From Zychaea mexicana (lineage: Eukaryota; Mucoromycota; Mucoromycetes; Mucorales; Lichtheimiaceae): 64,000 bases of DNA. Position numbers and translations under genes: made by a program. Below the pieces are notes generated by a model that did no database searches, was not told where the DNA came from, and was given only the letters and a program-made list of their open reading frames with translations. Location of the stretch: assembly GCF_025766255.1 (NCBI RefSeq), contig NW_026516678.1, forward strand, positions 310,001 through 374,000, read 5' to 3'. Below, in pieces: positions 36,311-46,589 of the stretch (position 1 is the first letter of the stretch; each line of letters starts with the position of its first letter).

Positions 36311-38120
36311 ATGTCTGTAGCAGTAAGTACCATAATAGCCCTTTCCTAAGCGCGTCTTAAATAAATGGTTTACCTTTCGATATTCTGAATATCTTGGATG
36401 AAAAAAGTCGCTTTTTGGCTTCTCGGCACCAGCGGATATAAAAATCCACCTGACGGATACAGAACAACGCAAAGGCTTTGACATGGCCGTCAACAGGTCG
36501 CAGCCACGCGAAAGGCTCCAACTCTACTTTGATCGTGAGCCCGTAAAAGGCGAGGTAAAATATGACATTGTACGCTTCTCTCATCATTACCAAGATCCCT
36601 AAAGAAGCTACGCCCTCTTCTGGAAAGGTCAAGATCAAGGTCGGTCATGGTAAACGATTGGAACATAGCGGCATTCGAGTTGAATGTGTTGGCAGCATTG
36701 GTAAATTGGGATATGGAAGGATATATTGGCAAGACGGTGCAACAAGTGTGTGTTTTTTTATTTATTTGCTCTGACTGGCACGTCTGTTGCCGTACATAGT
36801 CGTCTTCAACGATTCGTCGCAAAGTAAAGAATTTCTCTGCTTGTCGCAGGAACTGGCGGCACCAGGTGAAGCGTTAAAGCCGACCATGGAGTTTAAATTT
36901 AGTAACGTCGAGAAGCAATATGAGTGTTACTATGGGATCAACGTACAGTTACGGTAAGCGCAGTGAGGAAAAAAGTGGTAACACGACCGGTAGACCGGAT
37001 GCATACAAGTGAGCAAGCACTTCTCTTAAAAATCTTAACTTATCCAAATGTGTATGATTGAGACTAATAGATATTTTGTTCGAGTGATTGTTGCAAGACG
37101 CATGGGAAACTTGGTCCAGGAAGCGGACATTTTGGTGCGATCTTATCATCAACCCAAGGAAGTAATAGCGCACTCGATCAAGATGGAAGTCGGTATTGAG
37201 GATTGTCTGCATATTGAGTTTGAGTACAACAAGTCAACGTATGATGCTTTACATATCTTTCTGGTTTTCGGCATGTCGGCATGTTAGAAGAGAGCTTGTT
37301 GTGCATCGTGGCATCATTTGATGATTTTATCAACAACGCATCATTGGAGAGATACTCATCACATTTAATATATGCTATAGGTATCATCTTAAAGATGTCA
37401 TTGTCGGCAAAATATTCTTCTTACTCGTGCGTATCAAGATCAAACATATGGAGCTATGTATTGTTCGAAGGGAGACAACTGGATTTGGTAATTACATATA
37501 AATCTGCATTTTCCTTTTATTTCAATTTTGTTGAATATGGTCAGTAACTGCTCAACATAAAATCAGCACCCAATACTTACAACGAGAGCGAAACTGTCAG
37601 CAAATTTGAAATAATGGACGGAGCCCCTGTTCGCGGTATGATATCTGAAGAAGATTGAGAATGTGTACGCCTGTTGGTGTAGCATAATTTTAAGATCTAA
37701 CCCACGGACGGAACCGAACATTATGTATGTTTGTGTAGGTGAAGTGATTCCCATTCGATTGTTTCTTGGCGGATACAATCTTACGCCAACGTTCCGCGGT
37801 AAGTGAAAAGAAGAATGACTGTGGTTAACCAAGTGATTTTATTAAGTACCTAACATCTTTCACTTAAAACAAAAAAAGATATCAATAAACGATTCTCTGT
37901 ACGTTACTATCTCAATCTTGTGCTCTATGACGAAGAGAATCGAAGGTATTACAAGCAACAAGAGATCACGCTATACAGAAGACCAGGTTCGTTCAAAGCT
38001 GAAGTATTTCAGTCAAACAATACGTGAAGATTGCAGCATTCTGATATGCTGTCCTGGTTATTGTTAGAGGATGATGGTTTGCCGCAGGAAGTAGCAGAAA
38101 GGGATGGTGATGCTGACTGA
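36311..38120 (+). CDS. VPS26: Retromer subunit VPS26
   Basis: Ten exons give 316 residues: 36311-36322, 36408-36554, 36628-36700, 36800-36953, 37071-37238, 37381-37487, 37568-37636, 37739-37798, 37879-37986 and 38068-38120. VPS26 is the arrestin-like retromer subunit that sorts cargo from endosomes. Exon 1 is only MSVA; exon 2 continues SLFGFSAPADIKIHLTD, like animal FFGFGQSAEIDIVL. Later blocks: GKRLEHSGIRVE, QELAAPGEA, MEVGIEDCLHIEFEYNKSTY, LVRIKIKHMELCIVRRETTG, FEIMDGAPVRGEVIPIRLFL and FSVRYYLNLVLYDEENRRYY. Total coding length is a multiple of three. The high intron density is notable. Confidence 0.95.
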
Positions 38121-38324
38121 TCATGATATCTTGGTATCAATATGCACAGAAAGTGATATAACAGAGAGAAGAATACCGGAAAATTTCGAAATAACTAGCC
38201 TTTCACAAGCAAGTGTAAAAATAAATAAATAAATGAAAAGGGTATATATATACATTGTTTTTTATTTGGCCATTACCTATGGTGGTGGCGGCATATTTAC
38301 AATTCAAAAGGAACATTTCTAGTG

Positions 38325-40064
38325 CTAATAGTGGCTGTTATGTGATGGTGTGGATATATCGATATGTGTTTGCGTTAATATTTGCTTAGCAAAATGTGTC
38401 AGTTCAGCTGGTGAAGCATCCTTGCTAAGACTTGTGATTTGTAAGGACTTTAACTTTTTCTTGCCAACGGACCAGTTATCTATGAGTCGTTGCACATTGC
38501 GATCACTCAAATTCCTGGATCCCAGAACAAGTTGCTCCAAAGACTCCACTCTTATTGACAAGGCGTCGAGAACGTATTTCGGCAAGTCGCCAGATTCAAC
38601 CAAGGACACTGAATCCATGTACGAGTCAAATCGGCAGATGGTGGACATCAGCTTGGCAGGTTCAAGCCCCTTACAATTGACAAACTTGGCTGTTTTCAAC
38701 GTTAAGTATGGTTGAGGCGTTGATACGGTGTCTTGGATTAAGTACGATGATAGTGGGCGCTTGTGACCTGCTGTTGCTGTTGCTGTATCGTTCGATGGCG
38801 TCTGGATGAAGCTGATGTTTTCGAGAACAAGCTGCTCCAAGCAGGGGAATTGGCGTAAGAGATGATCGAGATCAACTAGAGGACCACATATTTGACGGCT
38901 CTGGATAGCAAGTGATTGTAAATGGGGCGCGCCATAATATACAAAGCGTTGCACCATAGAGAATGCCATTGACCAACCAAGATCTGCTCGCATATGCAAA
39001 GCGCCCATATCGCGGCCGTGAGTTTCCAGCATTGTGCCGACACCTTCTTGACCAATAGCCATGTCATTATAAGCCAATGCCTTGTATCCCGGTGGTAACT
39101 TGCTAAACCTGGACGGACTGCATTCGTAAAAGTTTTTGCCGAATCGAATCGTTTGTAGGGACGGAAACATTGAGTTGAGCCACATTAGAAAGTCGCCTTT
39201 TTGGTAAGGTTCGCGAAGATATAAGTGCCGCAGGTTGCCAAATAGTGCCAGGATTCGCTTCAAAGTATCGGTATCAATATAGGGCACCGAGAGTTCTAGA
39301 TCCGTCACTCGTTGCATTGCTTCGTGTATAGATGTATAGGCGTCGAAAAGTGAACGTTTCCCGGTCGAGGTGACAATAGATCTGTTCTTGATGTTGGGCT
39401 GCAGGTTGTCGGATGATGGTGATGGAGGTGACATACGGCGGCAAACACATCTCAAACGAGTGAGATTAGGACACGCTGTGAATATTGTGTGAAGAAAGTC
39501 GTCGATGTTCCAGTCAATAGTGAAGACGTCTAAATCAGTTAGCGTAGGGCCGCACATGTTCAGCAGATCTTGAAGGTTCGGATTGTAGCACGCATTAGTG
39601 ACTATCAGACAGCAAAAGAATATAGTAAATTTATTACGGGCTTTTAGCAAAAAAGTGATAAAAATAGGTTGATAGATATAGGGAACTGTTTGTTTACGAG
39701 TATAAGAGATATAGTAAGGGAGGAGAGACAAAGAAAGGGAAAATATGATCTGCTTACTGGTCTGAATAGTCGAGCATCCCAAATTGATTAGTAGTGTAAC
39801 ATCATCTTGATCCTGCAGGTCAATCTTATGAATATCCCGGCCGTCAATTTTGTATGGTGCCAAATCGCGTGAGATGTTGCATCCGAAAATCTCGTGCCAC
39901 ATGGGAGGAGAGTACAGTACAAGCGATCGCCATGCTTTGGATACTTGAGTGCAGCGTACACGTTCGCGTAACGACAAATGAGATAGTATTATAAGAGAAA
40001 CATCATAAGGTAGCTCGTCTAGAAAGAAAGGTGCAGTGGAAGTAGCAACAGGCATATTGTGCAT
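38325..40064 (-). CDS. F-box protein with leucine-rich repeats
   Basis: Two exons (40064-39758 and 39601-38325) give 527 residues; the intron is a multiple of three and stays open, so it could be misread as coding. The F-box (about residues 15-55) reads LPYDVSLIILSHLSLRERVR then CTQVSKAWRSLV, the Skp1-binding helix pattern. Degenerate LRRs follow (LTDLDVFTIDW, LTRLRCVCRR, LRHLYLREPYQ, LEQLVLENISF, LEQLVLGSRNL). It is probably a substrate receptor of an SCF ubiquitin ligase. Such proteins are greatly expanded in Mucoromycota, and the substrate cannot be told from sequence. Confidence 0.85.
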   Translation of the reverse strand: MHNMPVATSTAPFFLDELPYDVSLIILSHLSLRERVRCTQVSKAWRSLVLYSPPMWHEIFGCNISRDLAPYKIDGRDIHKIDLQDQDDVTLLINLGCSTIQTSKQIIFSLSLSLLPYYISYTRKQTVPYIYQPIFITFLLKARNKFTIFFCCLIVTNACYNPNLQDLLNMCGPTLTDLDVFTIDWNIDDFLHTIFTACPNLTRLRCVCRRMSPPSPSSDNLQPNIKNRSIVTSTGKRSLFDAYTSIHEAMQRVTDLELSVPYIDTDTLKRILALFGNLRHLYLREPYQKGDFLMWLNSMFPSLQTIRFGKNFYECSPSRFSKLPPGYKALAYNDMAIGQEGVGTMLETHGRDMGALHMRADLGWSMAFSMVQRFVYYGAPHLQSLAIQSRQICGPLVDLDHLLRQFPCLEQLVLENISFIQTPSNDTATATAGHKRPLSSYLIQDTVSTPQPYLTLKTAKFVNCKGLEPAKLMSTICRFDSYMDSVSLVESGDLPKYVLDALSIRVESLEQLVLGSRNLSDRNVQRLIDNWSVGKKKLKSLQITSLSKDASPAELTHFAKQILTQTHIDISTPSHNSHY

Positions 40065-41396
40065 TGCGATGATTAACTATCTATAATTTCAGTACCGCTG
40101 TCGACTGATGACCTTTTTATATCTTTTTCTTGTCGAGTTGGCTGTCATTGCTCCTCCTGCTGCTGCTTCTTTCGCGCCGGTATCCGCGGAGGCACCATAG
40201 CCGATGCTCCAGCTTTTTTGTCTATTCTCTGATTTTAGGTTTGCCATGTGAGTCAGCCAATCTATGCGGCGGTTGTTGCGCCGCGGCACAACTATTTTAA
40301 TTGCTCCTCCTTGATCGCCGCTGTTATTTGTGCTTAAAGCAGTGTGTTACGTGAACTTGTCAGTAAAAAAATGAAATTTTTCAGTAGTTTCAATGTGAGC
40401 TACAATCGATAACCTTCCGTACGAACCTTGTTGCAAAGCATTCTACAATGCGAAACAAGTATCATCGTTGGACAGTAAAGAAAACTTCACCGTAAATCAT
40501 TGTTTACTGCCATAGGGGCAATATATTTCCACGGAGTCGTGTACTGCCGGAATCTGGTGTTCAAATATTGAAGGGGAGTAGTGTGAGGTCCTATTTTGGG
40601 AATAACCAAATTGCTGGGTTAGATAACACAGTGATGTTTCTCGGACAGCAGAGCGAAAGAGAGAATAAATATACCTGTCAGCACTCTATTTGTACATCGT
40701 ATGCAGGTTTTCGTTAGCTCATACATTCTTGGACGTGTGTATATTATGCTAGTGCAGAATCGTGAGAATTCCAGCACGCACAAACACGTGGATCGTTCAC
40801 AAGGCGTTGTCGCTGCTGCTATAGAGAACAATATACATATCTTCTGTAGCTGAGAAATCAGCAGTAGTAGTAACGCACAGATGTTGTTACCTTACGCTTA
40901 CTTAAGGCGTGAATCGCTTATCGACGGCAAAAAGAGTCATCCTGGCGCCACAACTTGATCTCTTTTCTCCGCCACATGCAGATAGTCCAGCCTCTTCTAA
41001 AATCCAGCTGATCGTATTGGTAAGAGCAAAAGAGTCAGGTTTGGTAAAATATGGAGAAACCCTTTGTAATTTTCAAGCCCCACAGAGTTACCTAATCAGC
41101 TTATGTAATCCCCGATGTCATGCAGCTTACAGAGGTTTGATGTTCCTTCTCTCCGCAAAATTTGACGGCGATACAAACAAAAGAAAACCAGGCATTTACG
41201 GAGGATGCTTGGAGAAAAGAATGTGTGTATGGAAGAACCCTGTATGATGAATTCAATGACTTTTCACGTCGTCCCTTTCAAAAAGCTCCTCTTGTATCAT
41301 TCATTTGATGGCTTTAAAAATCTAATCTAACCAAAAGAATTTCCTTTATATATAACTAGCAGGGTTTCATTGCTTCAAACATATGTGGTATACTAA
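40065..41396. other. F-box gene upstream region
   Basis: A TATAAAAAG-type motif lies near 40116-40124 on the minus side of the F-box gene. A 66-codon minus frame at 40089-40289 is GC-rich but has no family resemblance. The rest is AT-rich with no gene seen. Confidence 0.4.
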
Positions 41397-41422
41397 TGGT
41401 GCGTTCGCATTATAACCGTCAA
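41397..41422 (+). repeat. MITE left terminal inverted repeat
   Basis: 26-bp terminal inverted repeat, paired with 41947-41972. Confidence 0.88.
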
Positions 41423-41946
41423 AAATTTATTTTGTTTCAATTTGATTCTTAAGCACCAAATCTTATAAAATGTACTTCAAAGAACAAAGATACATATATA
41501 TGGTGAAACATAAAAATGTATAGGAATAGCAATAGAAAAAACGGCGTATAACCTGAAACTGGGCAGTAATTCTTCCGTCAGGCGCACACGTCCTTCTTTG
41601 GATGGCCTTCTGCTTTCGTCTTAATGGCGGCATCTTTAGATGAAAGGTTAAAAGAAAAGACGTGTATGTAGGACGTAGGCGATAGACGACTATATATACG
41701 TATAGGAGTTGTTTACTCATTCTTGTTTCAGGTACGTGAGTTGTTTCAAACTTCTGCCGGCCCAGCTAAATTGGGAAAAACCGGTAACTTTTGGCTTCCC
41801 ATAAATATTTTTTTTACAAACATAATAATTTTTTTATTCTTCAATAACGAAAGCAAACGAGTTAAAAAACGTATTTTGAAGCACGTTGGACTGTATAATT
41901 GCTTTTTGGGGACGTTATAATAAGAGTGTAAAGCAGAGGTAAAAAA

Positions 41947-41972
41947 TTGACGGTTATAAGGCGAACGCACCA
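41947..41972 (-). repeat. MITE right terminal inverted repeat
   Basis: 26-bp terminal inverted repeat, paired with 41397-41422, one mismatch. Confidence 0.88.
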
Positions 41973-42390
41973 TAATAAGTTATTACATGCAGCGCAAAAA
42001 AGCTCAGTTGATGGCCTGCACTCTCCAATCTCTACACATAAAAGGAAGAACTTTTCTCTTCGTTAAATCTATACCAGCGGCACTGAGCCCGTCAAATTGA
42101 CAGTTTCATTCACCAAGAAGAGCGATCGACTCGGGTTCCTCTATATCTACATTCGCTAATAACGGTTAGTTTTGAAGTACTATTAGCCATGTGGAATGAT
42201 CGTGACAAGGGGTGATTTGATTTAGACATCACCGAATCCAGTGATCATCGGATGCCGAAAAGCAAACGAGGAGTCATGGGATGATGCGCGTTCGTTCTTT
42301 TTCTGGTCAAAAGAGGCAGCTTGTACTATCCATTAGAAAGTATTAATCCTCTTCTTTCAGCTTTCACTTTTCTCTCCATTCTGAAAGAGC

Positions 42391-42960
42391 ATGTCATCCG
42401 GTTCTTATAATCCCACAAACAGCTCTGCTGACGACGGTTTTGCTTCTATCCATAACAGCTTCAAGGAATCTGTTCTTCAGCCGCCTTCAGCTATCTTACC
42501 CTCTGCCATCAAGGATGAATGGTCATCATCGTCACCACTTTTGCTTGCTGACAATGGACCGTTTGCTGCTTGCTCGTCGACCAGCGATATACAGCTATCT
42601 CCGGCTTATCGTCGTACACCTGAATCAATGGATTTTTGTATAGAGTTTATACCCCCTGAAGCCACTCCCCGCTCGATCGCTCGAACTAGACGATTGTCGT
42701 CAATATTGCAGCAAAGGGATTCTTATTACACTAACCGTGATGATGCCACCAGAGCACCCACCACGTCAGCAAGATCGCCATCATCAGCAGCCGCTTCATC
42801 TTCATCCCTTCAACTTCCCGAATTACAAGACGCCCGGCCACATCTCCTGCGTGGTCCATTTGAACCCGGCCCTTTATGTCTCGAGGATCATACGGAAAAT
42901 GAGTCAATGCAGGAGATTATCAATTTTCCTGATGACGACGCGATGTCAGCAGACGAATAA
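42391..42960 (+). CDS. Hypothetical Ser/Pro-rich protein
   Basis: An intronless 189-residue open frame with an ATG after a pyrimidine-rich leader. It is Ser/Pro/Ala-rich and mostly disordered, with a more ordered-looking centre (ESMDFCIEFIPPEATPRSIA) followed by RTRRLSSILQQRDSYY, which looks like a basic phosphorylation site (RRLSS). The end is acidic (ENESMQEIINFPDDDAMSADE). No known domain is recognised. The balanced codon use and the lack of a competing frame favour a real gene. It could be a small regulatory protein. Confidence 0.6.
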   Translation: MSSGSYNPTNSSADDGFASIHNSFKESVLQPPSAILPSAIKDEWSSSSPLLLADNGPFAACSSTSDIQLSPAYRRTPESMDFCIEFIPPEATPRSIARTRRLSSILQQRDSYYTNRDDATRAPTTSARSPSSAAASSSSLQLPELQDARPHLLRGPFEPGPLCLEDHTENESMQEIINFPDDDAMSADE

Positions 42961-43988
42961 CTGGAAAGGGTATGTACCTCCTTTCACACTGTTGCAAAAT
43001 ACCGCTATGTAGCAGCTAAGATGTACATACTATTGAGATCTGTTGAGTATCAGAGCAAACAAGAGCTTAAGCATATGCATTTAGAATAAAGTTAACAAAT
43101 ATCTTGATTAGCAAACAATTTAATTTGGTTATTGAAAGAACATTGGCTCACTCAAGTTTTTCTTGTATTCGGGTGTAGCCACCCATTTACCATACATATA
43201 TGAGCTATACTACCTTGAAACTCTTTTGCCATGATACAGGTAAGGCATAGCAGCAGGAAAGATATGTAGTCGCAGATGTATATATGGTTCTATTCTTCAT
43301 CACTTCCAATCCATACAATTAGCCTTCACCTGATTAAGCATTAGTCTTCTGATTCCGTATGTCTTACTAAAAGTAGGATAATACCACCGGCTGTATTGTG
43401 ACAGTTTCAACAATGTGTAACTTTATTCTGCAGCATAGACTATATGTAATATAAAAGAATACTAATGCATGCTTCCCGTGGCATAATAACAGAGGCAGAA
43501 ATGTTACAAATGATCAATCATATGCTCTGTTGTCATCAACTTAAAGAATTATACATTAGAGCTTAAAATTCCTAGCATGGCATACAAAGCGTTATTCAAA
43601 GGTCTTTATGAAAATTTTATACAAGACTGCAAAAGAATCAAGGACAAACTGAACAAGGATGATTTTGATACCGGCTTCTAATCTATGTTTCTCTATTTGG
43701 CTTCTAGTAGTGTAAGCAGACAATAAGGACTAGATTAAAGTTTATATTTATTGGAAGGCTAGTGAGGGTACGCTTGTAGCATTCTTGGAGCTTCCTTGCG
43801 GTGCAGTGATGGAGAAAAAAATACATAATAGGAGAGGTGGTGCTTTCACTAAAGAAAACCTCTTCTAGAGACGTAAAAGTCATGGCGGGTTAAGATGTCT
43901 GGTGAGGAGAGGCGACGAATTAAAATAAAAATAAGAAAAGAAAAGAAAAGAGATGTGAAATTGTGAGAGTGTGAAAGAGAAGAGCTGC
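42961..43988. other. Gene-free AT-rich interval
   Basis: About 1 kb of AT-rich sequence. No gene or repeat recognised apart from short AAAAG tandem units near 43935-43950. Confidence 0.45.
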
Positions 43989-44390
43989 CTAGCCCATGAG
44001 TGTAGTTGTGACGGATGTGGAAATGATGATAATGTCCCGATTGCCCAGGCCTAGCGCTTTCTCGGATGTCAGTTCATTCGTGTCATAGTCAGTGTCCGAG
44101 TGGTTGATTTCACGCAGCACGCGAAGTAATGCCAGTCAGATCCTTATCCCTTTTCCGCGAGACAAAACTATATTGGAACGTGGTAAATTGTCCATGATAT
44201 GGTCGATAGTATGTAGCTCGTTGTCTAAATTTGTTTGTGTGATACCGAAGCCGTGTACATGAGGGATGGGCAGATAGGAGGGTAGCCAGTGCATTCTCCA
44301 TCTGATGCGGTGACGACGTCTTTGGGAAAAGAGGCCAAATAGAATTGGACGATGAGAAACATATACTACTACGTGCTCATAAGTGTCACA
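43989..44390 (-). pseudogene. Coding-like stretch interrupted by TGA, family unknown
   Basis: On the minus strand one frame is open from 44390 to a TGA at 44138-44136 and again to a TAG at 43991-43989, about 134 codons with one stop. Readable segments are HWLPSYLPIPHVHGFGITQT, NELHTIDHIMDNLPR, then after the TGA LALLRVLREINHSDTDYD and LGLGNRDIIIISTSVTTTLM. No acceptor site lies between the TGA and the second part, so splicing does not remove it. GC content exceeds the flanks. It is either a decayed gene or a sequencing-error stop; family unknown. Confidence 0.3.
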
Positions 44391-45285
44391 TTACAGAGAA
44401 AAACAACATACAATGCGGTACTTCTGCTATCCTATGTATTTATATTACTGTACTGTACTACTTTTACCAATTCATATAATCACTTTTGGCGATGAGTTGA
44501 ATTATAAAGCACAGAGCTCATCAACACATGTTTCTTCGTCGCACAGAGGATGATTGTGCTTCGGTCGTGCAATAACAGCAAACCAAGGCCACTTGCAAAC
44601 ACGATACAGGAATATAAGTAGCCATCATGGACCGGGATGAAAGGGTGTACCATTTTATACTAAATCCACGACAGCAATTGCAGGATTGGTGAACTAAACC
44701 CTCCGTACATCGACAACAACATGCATCTGCATAAAGCAAATGTTTCATGCTTTCTATATGACGGAGACGTGATAGTCAATGCTGCTTGATGCATATTAAT
44801 TCGCTTATAAGGTTTGATGACATCAAGTAACGAAGAGCAATGGTGAATCAAAAAGAATTAAATGGTTTGATGTGGTCCTCCATTAGCAAAATTCTATCAA
44901 GGTTAATGTATTTTCAATGCTTTGTTTTAACGGAAAACTGGCCTTTATGATTTTGACTATGAAGTAATCGCAAATGGATTCGCTGATATATGACGCTAAA
45001 GAAATCAACCAACATGGGAATATGATGCTGATAATTATCACGGTGCTGTCGCTCTGGAAGCAATCTTCATTTTAGGTTTTATATATTGGGGTCTGATAAA
45101 CCATCTTTAGGATGTGGTCTGTTTATCTGTTACAAAGCTTATGTCTCTATTATTATCCACAAGAAACAGTAGCCATAGTAATATACAAGGCAGAAAGTAA
45201 TAAATACTCTCATCATTATGATGTTTCTCCAGAAATACATACGGAACATGATCGATTCAAGCTTGGGAAAATGACCAGGTGTTAG
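44391..45285. other. Gene-free interval
   Basis: AT-rich sequence with only short open frames. Nothing recognised. Confidence 0.4.
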
Positions 45286-45696
45286 GCATCCCGGGTTTCG
45301 ATACCGTATCGTCGTCGTAGCAACAGCAACAATAAGCAAAACCGGTCTCCGGTTGAAAAACCCCAAACCTTATACAGACGGCTTAATCGCACCAGTACCG
45401 GCTCCAACAGTGCTGTGCCTGTCGTTCAATTCCACCTACAACCTGTCTTCCAATTTGGAGCCTTATCTGACGTAAAACCTGTACGCAGTCCTTACCTGCC
45501 AGTCAACCCTCGCGATGTCGGATACAAATTTGTTAGTACTCCCAACGCCTATGTGCGTCAAGTGGTAGAAAAACTCTCCTTGGCATCCTATACCCTACCC
45601 TTGAGTGGGCATAAGCGAGGTTGGTTGCTTTCACAATCGAAGCGAACGTGTGTAAAGCATACAGTATGCATACGGGGTTGGGCCCAAATATTATGA
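45286..45696 (+). other. Possible exon or gene relic, unknown family
   Basis: From a TTAG acceptor-like site at 45282-45285 one plus frame stays open for 136 codons. It is rich in Arg, Pro, Ser and Val: PYRRRSNSNNKQNRSPVEK, LYRRLNRTSTGSNSAVPVV, FQFGALSDVKPVRSPYLPVN and YKFVSTPNAYVRQVVEKLSL. GC content is above the flanks. No ATG opens it and no upstream exon was found. A first in-frame ATG-type start is at 45415 only in the weak sense of an alternative codon. It might be an exon of an unrecognised gene or a relic. Confidence 0.3.
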
Positions 45697-46589
45697 AATC
45701 CCCGCCATCTGCGAAATTGCACACTTGACAAACAAAAAAAACAAAGGACTTGCTATGGCGAAAGAAACAGTAGGCAACCCCTTTCCCTTTTGTATACCTT
45801 TTGGCCTATCTAGCACTACTAGTAGGATTCTAAACGATGTAGTGGATCGTTGTTGGTGTTTCCGTACGTCAAAAAGTGAGAAAAATCAAAAGAATTCTTT
45901 TAGAACAAAAAAGAAGAAATGGGTCAATACCCAAGAACGTGGGTCGGCGGTACAGGAAAGGCATAGTGTTCCCAAACAAGATCTCAATCCCACTCCATTG
46001 GTCCTGGGTGATGTCACCCGACTCTGATCCCACTTTGCCCTTTTTTTTGTAACTTACCTCTTGCCAGCACTCCCCCCTCACCGCCTTAACCCAAGCCAGC
46101 TCGGTTCGTTTTTGACGATCGCGAGTTGTCATTGCTTGACATCATACATTGCACCTTGCTATAATTTTAACCAAACGTTTTACGCACATACTCCGCTGTT
46201 TCTACCGTCTTCGAATCCTTCGTTCCGTTACTTTTGACTTCTTTACGTTTATCACACAGACCACGTTAATCATATCAGCACCCGTCAACACCGTCTCCTA
46301 CACTACTACATTCAACCTACCATCAAAATTTTGTTTTAGTACGATACCTTTGTCTTCACGTCGAAAACTTCCGATATTAATAGCGTTTAATCATCTTTCG
46401 CGGTACGTCTTCACAATATCTTCTTCGTATACAATTATTACGGTTATTATCGTGGTGAACGTACGCGTGTGTATTCACTAGCAGGATAAAAAATATTAAC
46501 CCACTTTATTTCTTTTTTCTATAGAAAAATCGGGAAATTATATAAAGCACAATCATTGATCTTATCCATCCAAGTTATGCCAGAAAAAG
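45697..46589. other. Upstream region of HSF-type gene
   Basis: About 0.9 kb. A minus-strand ATG at 46132 opens a 25-codon frame (MTTRDRQKRTELAWVKAV...) that ends at a strong donor GTAAGTTAC, but no downstream exon could be secured. The 300 bp before 46590 is T-rich, promoter-like. Confidence 0.35.

Larger units (their letters stand above)
41397..41972. mobile_element. Harbinger/Tourist-like MITE, 576 bp
   Basis: The left end 41397-41422 and the reverse complement of the right end 41947-41972 agree in 25 of 26 positions; both begin TGGTGCGTTCGC and end TTATAACCGTCAA. The only mismatch is A versus C at the 13th base. Both ends are flanked directly by TAA (41394-41396 and 41973-41975), a 3-bp TWA target duplication as made by PIF/Harbinger transposases. 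The interior encodes no transposase; two short open frames are unlike known proteins. Confidence 0.85.

Noticed and set aside
39603..39757. In-frame coding through the F-box gene intron
   Set aside because: The segment is a multiple of three and open, but it has GTAAGC and ATAG splice ends and its translation is AT-driven (many I, F, Y, K) in the midst of an LRR domain.
40089..40289. 66-codon minus frame upstream of the F-box gene
   Set aside because: It lacks an ATG with leader features and overlaps the likely TATA region of the F-box gene; no family.
45275..45310. Possible tRNA around GGGTTTCGATACC
   Set aside because: No T-stem of five pairs and no acceptor or anticodon arm could be formed. 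The nearby CGATAC/GTATCG pairing is only a short hairpin.
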